A program made the translations under genes and the position numbers. DNA of 30,192 nt, taken from JANOXC01 sp031418215 (lineage in GTDB: Bacteria > Bacteroidota > Bacteroidia > AKYH767-A > OLB10). Positions 23,801 to 30,192 of the stretch are shown here, piece by piece. Position 1 is the first letter of the stretch; each line of letters opens with the position of its first letter. The stretch spans positions 1 through 30,192 of the forward strand of contig JANOXC010000085.1 in assembly GCA_031418215.1 (NCBI GenBank), given 5' to 3'. The notes beneath the pieces were generated by a model, which worked only from the letters and a program-made list of their open reading frames with translations, was not told the DNA's origin and ran no database searches.

Positions 23801-26800
23801 GAAGCTTCGAATACGGAATTCATCCAATTCTGGATTATGGACCCCACCACAAATGGCACAAACTACAGCGGTGGTGATTTGTATTTTAACCTTGGAAATA
23901 TTTCAGAAGATGTTTTAAAAGACAATCGTAAACAATTTGAAAATGGCTTGCCAAAAACGGCTGATGCATCTGATGGTGTGCAGGTTGATACTACGCAATG
24001 GGGAGTAGTGCCTCGTGCACCAAGTGTGAATTATGCATTTGATAATAATGTTGCAAGCCGCGAATTCCAGGATGTGGGCTTGGATGGATTGTCGAATGCA
24101 GGTGAAAATACTTTTTTCAAACCATTTCTCGATTCATTATTGATCAAAGTAACTGCACAAGCTTATGGACAGATAACAGCTGATCCATCGACTGATGATT
24201 TTCGATATTACAATGTGCCCGGTGATAATACCCGCACCATCCTTGATCGTTACAAGGATTACAGTAATGCAGAAAATAATTCACCTGTTGATACGCAGAG
24301 CGGCACTAGTCAGGTTGGAAGCAACCAGCCTGATGTGGAAGATGTGAATCGTGACTCAAACACAGAGACATCAGAACAATATTATGAATACAAAGTTGAC
24401 CTGCATCCCGGCTCATTGGTTGTTGGTTCGAATAATATAGTAGATAAAATTTCGTCGGAATGGCCACTTCCCAATGGTCAGAAAACAATAAGCACCTGGT
24501 ATCAGTTTAAAATACCAATACGTGAGCCTGATAAAGTAGTTGGTGGAATTGAAGGGTTTAATTCCATTGGATTTGTAAGAATGTATTTAAGTGGCTTTGC
24601 ACAACAAACAACATTGCGTTTTGCAAAATTGGAATTCTTAAGAGGTGAATGGCGGAAATATATTTACGACCTCGCATCTTATGAAACTATAGGCGGCGAT
24701 CCTGATAATGTTGGTTTTGATGTTTCAGCAGTGAGCATTGAAGAGAATGGTGATCGTATTCCTATAAATTATGTGCTTCCTCCCGGAATTGATCAGGAGT
24801 TAAACATTGGCTCCACTACAACACAGCAACTCAACGAACAAGCCTTGTCATTTAAAATTAAGGGATTGCAAGATGGTAATGCCAAGGGTGCTTTTAAAAC
24901 ATTGAATTTGGACCTTCGTTCATACAGGCGCTTGAAGATGTATGCACATGCCGAAGCAATAGAAAGTTCTGATGCTTTGAAAAATGGTGATGTGAACATG
25001 TTTATTCGGTTGGGTAACGACATCACTGACAATTATTATGAATATGAGATTCCATTACAGGTAACTAATTGGGGGGAGACAGATCCATATGCCGTATGGC
25101 CTGAAGCAAACTGGCTCGACCTTGATTTAGAAAAATTGGTAGAGTATAAACTGCAAAGGAATAATGCAATTGAAAATTCAAATGGAGCAGTAAAGATTAC
25201 CAGTGTTTACAAAGCAACTGACGGTAAAAATTTTGTTTCTGTCAAAGGAAATCCTTCTTTAAGCAGTGTGCGAACTATACTAGTTGGTATCAGGAATCCG
25301 AAGCAGGATGCATTTAATCAGAATGGTGATGACGGCCAGATTAAAAGCGTAGAGGTTTGGATTAATGAATTACGACTTACTGATTTTGATAAAGAAGGAG
25401 GATGGGCCACCACCGGAAGGGTTGCTGCGAAACTTGCAAACATTGGCAATGTTGCATTGGCAGGGACATACAAATCAATAGGTTTTGGTGCCCTTGATCA
25501 GAAAGTGAGTCGACGCAGCAAGCAAGAAGAAATAGCATGGAATGTTTCCTCTACTTTATTTTTGGGAAAATTTTTGCCTGAGAAAGCAGGCATCGAACTG
25601 CCGATGTATGTGAACTATGGAACCGTTGTGAAAAATCCGCAATTTGATCCGCTTAATGAAGATGTAAGGTTTAAACAGGCTTTGGATAATGCAGAAACAA
25701 AAGCTGATAAAAAGGAATTGAAACAACGTGCGCAAGACTACACAAGGACAAAGAGCATCAACTTCACCAATGTCCGAAAAAATAAAGTAGGTGGAGGTAA
25801 GCCGCACATATACGACATCGAGAATTTTAATTTTACTTATGGTTACGATGAAATCTCTCATCATGACATAAATATTGAGTCAGATGTGATGAAAACATGG
25901 CGCGGCGGTATTGGTTATAACTTTAATACCAATCCGAAACCGGTTTATCCTTTTATTAAATCAAAGACCCTTAGTTCAAAATATGCAAAAGCGATTAAGG
26001 ATTTCAATTTTAACTATTTGCCTTCCAGCTTTAATTTCCGAACAGACCTTAACCGTACCTACGGTGAGAAATTATATAGGAATAATACCGGCTATTCAGA
26101 AATAAAGCGCGAAACGTTTTACAACAAGAACTTTGAAATACGCAGACTTTACGATTTAAAGTTTGACATCACGAAAGCATTGAAGTTTGATATTAATGCA
26201 AATAATCTATCAGTTGTTGATGAGCCATACGGTAAGTTAGATACCAAGGAGGAGAAAGATTCATTGAAATATAATTTCTGGCGTGGCGGACGGAACAGGA
26301 ATTATCAACATGCAGGAAACTTAAGTTATCAGGTTCCATTAAATAAGATCCCGATGCTTGACTGGATCTCAGTGAATATGAAATACGGTTTTAATTACAG
26401 TTGGACTGCAGGTCAGTTTATCCTCGACTCAACAACAAGCCGATATGGTATTGATGAAAGAACGGCCAACACTATTCAGAATAGTAATTCAAAAGCACTG
26501 AATGGAAATTTTACAATGACACAATTGTATAACAAAGTTCCCTTCTTTAAGAAAATAAATTCTCCCAAGCCAATAGCCCCACCAAAAATGGCAAAGAAAG
26601 TGGAGCCCAAAATAAAACCGGAAAATTTAAAAACTGCAGCAGACAGTGCTAAAGCAGGAATTAAACCTCCTGAAAAAAAGAAAGCGGAAATTCCTGATGC
26701 TGTTCGTTTTGTTGGGAAAATAATTATGGGTGTTAAAACAGTTGGCTTTAGTTACAGTGAAACAAATGGTACCATATTGCCGGGTTATCGAAACTACTCA

Positions 26801-28087
26801 CAGATATTCGGTCAGGACTTAGATAAAAATTCTCCTGGATTTGGATTTGCCGTTGGTAGCCAAAAAGATTTACGTGGTCAGGCATTAAGCGAAGCATGGG
26901 TTACACCAGATACAAGTTTCAATCAGCTTTATGTCAATACTTATAATCAAACTTTTTCAGGAAGAGCAACTATTGAACCTGTTGATGGTTTTAAAATAGA
27001 ATTAACCGTTAACAGAAATCTTACCCAAAGCAATTCCGAATTCTTCCGTTATAATGGCTCTGTTTTTGAATCTCAAAATCCGACAGAAGCGGGAGGTTTT
27101 AGTATCTCTATCATTTCAATAAACTCAGCATTTGTCAAAGACGATAAAGTAAATTATTCAAACAGTGTATTTGAAGAATTTATGAGTAATCGACAAATCA
27201 CTTCGAAACGACTAGCAGCATTGAATCAATATTCACAGGGACTTGCATTGCCTGATTCTTTTGGAACAATATATAATGATGGTTATGGAGGAACACAACA
27301 GGAAGTGCTCACCGCTGCATTTCTTGCTGCCTATACCGGGAAGTCGGCAGAAAGTATTTCGCTCAACCCCTTCCTTAAAACACCTAAACCAAACTGGCGA
27401 ATAACTTACGATGGGTTAAATAAAATTCCAGTCTTTAAAAAGTTGTTTAACAATGTCAGTATTACCCATAGTTACCGCTCAGTATTCAGCATCAATAATT
27501 TTGGACGAAGCCTGCTTTATAGAGAAGTAGAGGGTACTTCTACTAATCGCGACCTTTCCAATAATTTTATTGCAAGGAAGGAAATACAACAGATTTCCAT
27601 TTCAGAACAGTTTGCACCGTTGATAGGTGTGGATGTTACTTGGAAAAATAATATCCAAACCAGGATGGAATATAAAAAAGACAGAGTTTTAGGAATGTCA
27701 TACGTTGGCACGCAGCTAACAGAAGTAAAAGGAACTGAACTTACCATTGGATTTGGCTATCGTATTCCCAAGTTCAACCTGATTAAAAGACTCTTTGGCA
27801 GTAGAGGTGTGGGAGCAACGTTGGGCGCTAACAGCCTAAATATTACTGCAGACTTCTCCGTAAGGAAAAATGTAACCATAGTAAGGAAGATGTTGGAAGG
27901 AATAAATCAGCCTACAGCAGGATTGAATGTCTTCTCCTTTAAGTCTTCAGCTGATTATGCTGTGACAGACAGATTAAGTGTCAGGTTGTTTTTCGAAACC
28001 ACAAGCAACACTCCTATAATCTCCACCTCCTACCCAACCACCAATACCACAGCAGGAATTGCCATTCGTTTCTCACTTGCGCAGTAG
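20846..28087 (+). CDS. sprA: SprA, giant outer-membrane translocon of the type IX secretion system
   Basis: A 2413-aa protein with a signal peptide (about residues 1-24). SprA (Sov in Porphyromonas) is the very large beta-barrel pore through which T9SS cargo crosses the outer membrane; it is also needed for gliding in gliding species. Family hallmarks seen: GATINSSNGRIIFPVIEPFG (near 598-617), repeated Y/D-x-G strand motifs such as VDYTVDYNLGKVKI and DFSFNRQLGFISLN, AYIDDFEGSQSTTDLKNIGSW (near 833-853), and the C-terminal NTPIISTSYPTTNTTAGIAIRF. A Lys/Pro-rich low-complexity stretch lies near 1903-1953 (PKPIAPPKMAKKVEPKIKP). The start is TTG at 20846, chosen because the signal peptide begins there and no earlier ATG is in frame. 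It is followed by gcvH and a VanZ-like gene, a neighbourhood shared with relatives. T9SS cargo and the remaining T9SS genes are not in this window. Confidence 0.96.
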   Translation: MKIVRKYSLAALLLFIFFGFVMGMNNPAGVFDYELFASNDFFKFFADSDTLHYPFHDRYSDPLNSRSEGNGLYLQDPSNIKVDVQYNPDERQYDINERMGELYYRNPSYLTFDEFVEHEYRKSTKDYWKQRANEESATQKKGFAPRLYIGGDAFNRIFGGNTIDIKPQGSAELSFGLNFQKYDNPTLPEKQRKNTTFDFKEKIQLSVVGNIGTKLKITTNYNTEASFDFENKLKLEYNGEEDEIIKKLEAGNVSLPLTGTLIQGSQSLFGIKAQLQFGRMTVTSIYSQQKGSTSQISVENGATVTPFDISADQYEINKHFFIGQFFRNQYDGALTSLPFVNSPVNITKIELWRTNTVNITTDNRNVVALLDLGEKDYFNKNVPTLINTFPPFNVGYPSDSTNSLYYQLTQNYPEVREFDKAASALSSISGFEGSRDYEVLLNARKLDPARDFSFNRQLGFISLNQPLNPNDVLAVAYEYTVGNKVYKVGNLTTDNIQAPNTLILKLLKSKITNTALPTWDLMMKNIYALGGYQIEKKDFKLDVLYYADTIGTRLNYIPSSAADVKVREVPLNRLLGLDRLNSTNDPQPDGEYDFIEGATINSSNGRIIFPVIEPFGSYLRSKSVDSVTANNYTFEILYDSTRVLVLQQPEKNKFSLKGSYKSKTSSEISLNAFNVLEGSVKVMAGGIPLVENVDYTVDYNLGKVKIINQSILQSNAKIDISVENNSLFSIQSKTMMGARFDYIVNKDFTLGGTILRLNERPITQKVNIGDEPITNTIWGLDGAYRTESRFITKLVDKLPFISTKEPSSVTFNGEFANLIPGNNKAIGKKGVAYIDDFEGSQSTTDLKNIGSWMISSTPSGTFPEGTNDNNVNYGYNRAKLSWYTIDPLFYRGNSQTPSNIDDNAISNDLVRQILEHELFPNKEAPNGQTAVLPMFDVSYFPAERGPYNYDVGPNSVSAGVEADGSLRDPESRWGGIMRRVESPDLEASNTEFIQFWIMDPTTNGTNYSGGDLYFNLGNISEDVLKDNRKQFENGLPKTADASDGVQVDTTQWGVVPRAPSVNYAFDNNVASREFQDVGLDGLSNAGENTFFKPFLDSLLIKVTAQAYGQITADPSTDDFRYYNVPGDNTRTILDRYKDYSNAENNSPVDTQSGTSQVGSNQPDVEDVNRDSNTETSEQYYEYKVDLHPGSLVVGSNNIVDKISSEWPLPNGQKTISTWYQFKIPIREPDKVVGGIEGFNSIGFVRMYLSGFAQQTTLRFAKLEFLRGEWRKYIYDLASYETIGGDPDNVGFDVSAVSIEENGDRIPINYVLPPGIDQELNIGSTTTQQLNEQALSFKIKGLQDGNAKGAFKTLNLDLRSYRRLKMYAHAEAIESSDALKNGDVNMFIRLGNDITDNYYEYEIPLQVTNWGETDPYAVWPEANWLDLDLEKLVEYKLQRNNAIENSNGAVKITSVYKATDGKNFVSVKGNPSLSSVRTILVGIRNPKQDAFNQNGDDGQIKSVEVWINELRLTDFDKEGGWATTGRVAAKLANIGNVALAGTYKSIGFGALDQKVSRRSKQEEIAWNVSSTLFLGKFLPEKAGIELPMYVNYGTVVKNPQFDPLNEDVRFKQALDNAETKADKKELKQRAQDYTRTKSINFTNVRKNKVGGGKPHIYDIENFNFTYGYDEISHHDINIESDVMKTWRGGIGYNFNTNPKPVYPFIKSKTLSSKYAKAIKDFNFNYLPSSFNFRTDLNRTYGEKLYRNNTGYSEIKRETFYNKNFEIRRLYDLKFDITKALKFDINANNLSVVDEPYGKLDTKEEKDSLKYNFWRGGRNRNYQHAGNLSYQVPLNKIPMLDWISVNMKYGFNYSWTAGQFILDSTTSRYGIDERTANTIQNSNSKALNGNFTMTQLYNKVPFFKKINSPKPIAPPKMAKKVEPKIKPENLKTAADSAKAGIKPPEKKKAEIPDAVRFVGKIIMGVKTVGFSYSETNGTILPGYRNYSQIFGQDLDKNSPGFGFAVGSQKDLRGQALSEAWVTPDTSFNQLYVNTYNQTFSGRATIEPVDGFKIELTVNRNLTQSNSEFFRYNGSVFESQNPTEAGGFSISIISINSAFVKDDKVNYSNSVFEEFMSNRQITSKRLAALNQYSQGLALPDSFGTIYNDGYGGTQQEVLTAAFLAAYTGKSAESISLNPFLKTPKPNWRITYDGLNKIPVFKKLFNNVSITHSYRSVFSINNFGRSLLYREVEGTSTNRDLSNNFIARKEIQQISISEQFAPLIGVDVTWKNNIQTRMEYKKDRVLGMSYVGTQLTEVKGTELTIGFGYRIPKFNLIKRLFGSRGVGATLGANSLNITADFSVRKNVTIVRKMLEGINQPTAGLNVFSFKSSADYAVTDRLSVRLFFETTSNTPIISTSYPTTNTTAGIAIRFSLAQ

Positions 28088-28103
28088 TAATTGATTTAAT
28101 ATT

Positions 28104-28111
28104 TATTTTTG
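28104..28111 (+). promoter_or_regulatory. candidate -7 box (TATTTTTG) for gcvH
   Basis: TATTTTTG fits TAnnTTTG and ends 36 bases before the gcvH ATG, just after the sprA stop. A TTG lies 24 bases upstream inside the end of sprA, slightly too far. Confidence 0.38.
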
Positions 28112-28147
28112 GCAAGCATTTAATAATATATAGTTAATAAAACCGAT

Positions 28148-28528
28148 ATGAATATTCCATCAAATCTAAAATACACAAAAGACCATGAGTGGGTGCGCCT
28201 GGAAGGTGACGTTGCCTATATTGGCATTACCGATTTTGCACAAGGCGAATTAGGGGATATCGTTTATGTAGAAATTGAAACAGTAGGTGATACCGTTGAA
28301 AAAGAAGCCATATTTGGTAGTGTGGAGGCAGTAAAAACTGTTTCTGATTTATTTATGCCGGTATCAGGAGAAGTGTTGGAGATCAACCCTAAACTGGATG
28401 GAAATCCCGAACTCGTGAATACAGATCCATATGGCGAAGGCTGGATGGTGAAAATCAGGCCAGCAGATGCATCTTCAGTAGGAAGTTTACTTTCCGCTGA
28501 GGCTTATGGTGCTTTAGTGAGTGCCTGA
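28148..28528 (+). CDS. gcvH: glycine cleavage system H protein
   Basis: A 126-aa protein of standard GcvH length. KYTKDHEWVRLEGDVAYIGITDFAQGELGDIVYVE is the family N-terminus. The lipoyl attachment Lys63 lies in GSVEAVKTVSDLFMPVSGEVLEIN. The C-terminus has GWMVKIRPADAS. It shuttles the methylamine group of glycine between the P, T and L proteins. The other gcv genes are absent from the window, which is common because gcvH is often unlinked in this phylum. It probably forms a short transcription unit with the two genes downstream (gaps 15 and 22 bases). Confidence 0.96.
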   Translation: MNIPSNLKYTKDHEWVRLEGDVAYIGITDFAQGELGDIVYVEIETVGDTVEKEAIFGSVEAVKTVSDLFMPVSGEVLEINPKLDGNPELVNTDPYGEGWMVKIRPADASSVGSLLSAEAYGALVSA

Positions 28529-28543
28529 AAATTCTGAAATAAA

Positions 28544-28939
28544 ATGCTGAAGAATTATATGCCCGGCATAAGCTGGGCAATACTGATTTTTATATTAAGC
28601 AGCATTTCTACTGGTAAATTACACCTTCCAGATTTCTGGGACTTGTTTTCAATGGATAAAGCTGCCCATGCAATTTTCTACTTTATCTTTTATTATCTAT
28701 GGGCAAGAGGATTGATGCGATCCCAACTAAACAAAAAGTCAATATATATAATTCTTCTTTTATTCTGTATTATTTATGGAGCATTGTTGGAATTGTACCA
28801 GGGATATTTTTTAAGCAATCGTATTGGTAGTTGGGCGGATGGATTGGCGAATGCTATTGGTGCGAGTGCTGCTTATTTTTATTTTAGACCGGCAGTAATT
28901 AAAATTATTATTTTTAAAAAGAGACAGGAGGGAAACTGA
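28544..28939 (+). CDS. VanZ-like family membrane protein
   Basis: A 131-aa protein with four hydrophobic segments (about 8-22, 40-58, 66-86, 98-114). DKAAHAIFYFIFYYLW and YGALLELYQGYFLSNRIGSWADGLANAIGA are the signature regions of VanZ-like proteins: a His in the second helix, the E-x-x-Q pair and a D before the last helix. VanZ proper gives low-level teicoplanin resistance in enterococci, but most bacterial homologues have no known function and should not be called resistance genes. It lies 15 bases after gcvH; the gcvH-vanZ-like pair after sprA is recurrent in Bacteroidota. Confidence 0.88.
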   Translation: MLKNYMPGISWAILIFILSSISTGKLHLPDFWDLFSMDKAAHAIFYFIFYYLWARGLMRSQLNKKSIYIILLLFCIIYGALLELYQGYFLSNRIGSWADGLANAIGASAAYFYFRPAVIKIIIFKKRQEGN

Positions 28940-28961
28940 TTTTTTAGTTTATATTTAACCA

Positions 28962-29657
28962 ATGAAAATTTATTATCTGTTTTTGTCTGGTTTTATTATG
29001 TTGCATTCAGTTATTACCAGTGCACAGGATTTATCACAGCAAACACCGGGCGCTTTTCTGGCACACATTGAAAATCAGGCACTATTTCCAGTGAGCAATT
29101 GGAAAAATTCAGCATTAGTTTCTACAAAGAGTCATTTGCGAAATCCCAATGCCGATAGTACAATGTCAAAGAGTAGTATAGGTGAACGGCCACTCTTTCT
29201 GATTAAGGTGAATTACAATAGTTTAATTGGTGACAATGAAGTTGCAATTGATTATACTAGTTCCTATGGAATGGAATTCGGAATGGGCGGACAATTGGAA
29301 GAACATATTCACATTATGGCAGGATTAGGTATTGATAAATTTGAAGAGAATTTTTTTATACCGGTTACACTTAATGCAAGAATTGCTTTTTATAATAAGG
29401 AGGTTTCTCCATTATTAACAGGTGGAGTAGGATATGCATTGGCTTTAAAAAACGGAGGCAATGGTTTAATATATAGTATAGCGGTTGGATTAGTATATAA
29501 AATATCCAATAAGACTTCTTTTGTTTTAGAAATTGGCAAGAAGTGGCAAGAGATTACAATCACTCAACATGCAAATTCATATTATAGTGGTTACAATTCA
29601 ATAAGCAGAAGAGAAGTGGCCGGCTTTATCAGTTTTAGTTTGGGGTTAACTTTTTAA
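28962..29657 (+). CDS. putative exported outer-membrane beta-barrel protein, unknown function
   Basis: A 231-aa protein with a signal peptide (1-21, ending ITSAQD). After a low-complexity N-terminal part (25-75) come alternating amphipathic strands with aromatic and glycine-rich turns, for example SSYGMEFGMGGQLEEHIHIMAGLGI, VTLNARIAFYN, LLTGGVGYALALK and SFVLEIGKKWQEI. It ends VAGFISFSLGLTF, whose terminal Phe is typical of an outer-membrane barrel. It probably forms an 8-strand-type barrel. The family is not recognised. It is the last gene of the gcvH unit (22-base gap) and is followed by a terminator. Confidence 0.72.
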   Translation: MKIYYLFLSGFIMLHSVITSAQDLSQQTPGAFLAHIENQALFPVSNWKNSALVSTKSHLRNPNADSTMSKSSIGERPLFLIKVNYNSLIGDNEVAIDYTSSYGMEFGMGGQLEEHIHIMAGLGIDKFEENFFIPVTLNARIAFYNKEVSPLLTGGVGYALALKNGGNGLIYSIAVGLVYKISNKTSFVLEIGKKWQEITITQHANSYYSGYNSISRREVAGFISFSLGLTF

Positions 29658-29690
29658 TATATAGAAACTGATCTTTGGTTTTCATGAAAA

Positions 29691-29730
29691 AATAGCCCGG
29701 AAATCAATTCCTGAGCTATTGATTTTATTT
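29691..29730. terminator. bidirectional hairpin terminator
   Basis: AATAGC (29691-29696) pairs with GCTATT (29715-29720), and GGAA (29699-29702) with TTCC (29708-29711), with a small bulge. A-rich sequence lies on the left and GATTTTATTT on the right. It sits between two convergent genes. It resembles the palindromes at 7609-7687. Confidence 0.7.
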
Positions 29731-29739
29731 ACCGGGTGT

Positions 29740-30135
29740 TTACATCCTTGCAGAAACAAAAGCAATAAACTCAGTTTTTAACTCAGTATAAAGTTTTTTA
29801 AATGAATGTGCCCGGTCCCGCATATTGTTGTGGTCAGCAAAAACATAATGATCAATTGCGGTTGGGTGTTGAGCAGCAAAACGTGCCAGCCATTGGTCAT
29901 GAATCTTAATGTCATGCTTGAGAATATCCAGCTGCTCTTTTTGAATGATAAACTGGTTTTGAAAATGCTCAATTTGTTTTCTGACTTCAATACCTGTATT
30001 CCTGGTAGCAATATGGTCTAAATACTTTTGGTAAACCATCAGTTCATCATTATAAAAACTTATTTCGGCTATCCATAGCTGATGTTCAAAATGCAGTTCA
30101 TCAATATGCTTTACTTTTTTCACGAATGCTTCCAT
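29740..30135 (-). CDS. hypothetical helical protein, 131 aa
   Basis: A soluble, His- and Glu-rich, almost entirely helical protein with heptad-like patterns (residues 8-80), suggesting a coiled coil or helical bundle. The tail NNMRDRAHSFKKLYTELKTEFIAFVSARM resembles the end of small uncharacterised Bacteroidota proteins. Function is unknown. A near-match -7 box (TTATTTTG) lies just upstream at about 30151-30158. It converges on the exported-protein gene and shares its terminator. The His-rich composition could indicate metal binding, but no defined motif supports this. Confidence 0.7.
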   Translation of the reverse strand: MEAFVKKVKHIDELHFEHQLWIAEISFYNDELMVYQKYLDHIATRNTGIEVRKQIEHFQNQFIIQKEQLDILKHDIKIHDQWLARFAAQHPTAIDHYVFADHNNMRDRAHSFKKLYTELKTEFIAFVSARM

Positions 30136-30192
30136 AAGAATATATTTTTTGCAAAATAAATGTTTTCTTTTGGAAATAGAAAGAACTATTTT

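Noticed and set aside
28544..28939. A glycopeptide-resistance gene
   Set aside because: VanZ-like proteins are widespread and mostly unrelated to resistance; no other van genes are nearby.

Overview
The window is a chromosomal segment of a Bacteroidota bacterium. The evidence is a short primary sigma factor of the type found in this phylum, a giant sprA gene (type IX secretion translocon), a HmuY-type surface lipoprotein paired with a TonB-dependent receptor, the order ruvA-sprA-gcvH-vanZ-like, and -7 promoter boxes of the TAnnTTTG type upstream of several genes. Shine-Dalgarno sequences are mostly weak or absent and the DNA is AT-rich. A Chitinophagia/Sphingobacteriia-like lineage is my best guess, but genus cannot be read from the sequence. 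Nearly all DNA is accounted for by ordinary chromosomal genes; I see no prophage, CRISPR array or complete insertion sequence.

Layout. 1-3.2 kb (minus): a TonB-dependent receptor and a HmuY-like lipoprotein (cut by the left edge), probably a haem or related uptake pair, with a 4-base start/stop overlap. 3.4-5.5 kb (plus): a conserved hypothetical gene and a secreted M28 metallopeptidase. 5.5-6.8 kb (minus): odhB/sucB, the E2 of 2-oxoglutarate dehydrogenase, without its E1 gene beside it. 6.9-7.6 kb: an AlkD-like DNA glycosylase. 7.7-8.6 kb (minus): rpoD. 8.8-9.1 kb: a small hypothetical gene.

9.4-14.4 kb (plus): a five-gene phosphorelay cluster. It encodes a TPR-containing membrane histidine kinase, a lone receiver, a REC-kinase-REC hybrid, an Hpt protein, and a receiver with a C-terminal membrane anchor. 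The first three genes overlap by ATGA. None of the five proteins has a DNA-binding or enzymatic output domain, so the output is not visible here. Convergent to it lie two related small membrane proteins with a CP[ST]YCDG tail; the nearer copy is interrupted by an in-frame stop.

15.9-18.9 kb: two tandem APC-family amino acid permeases followed by a large imperfect inverted repeat. 19-20.1 kb: an acyl-CoA thioesterase, tRNA-Arg(CCG), and between them a striking four-way-junction (cruciform) sequence flanked by a 16-bp duplication of the tRNA 3' end. 20.2-29.7 kb: ruvA, sprA (2413 aa), gcvH, a VanZ-like membrane protein and a putative outer-membrane protein, closed by a hairpin terminator. The window ends with a small hypothetical gene on the minus strand.

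The most interesting items are the cruciform/duplicated-tRNA-end element, the phosphorelay with no visible output and a membrane-anchored terminal receiver, and the intact/broken pair of CP[ST]YCDG proteins.
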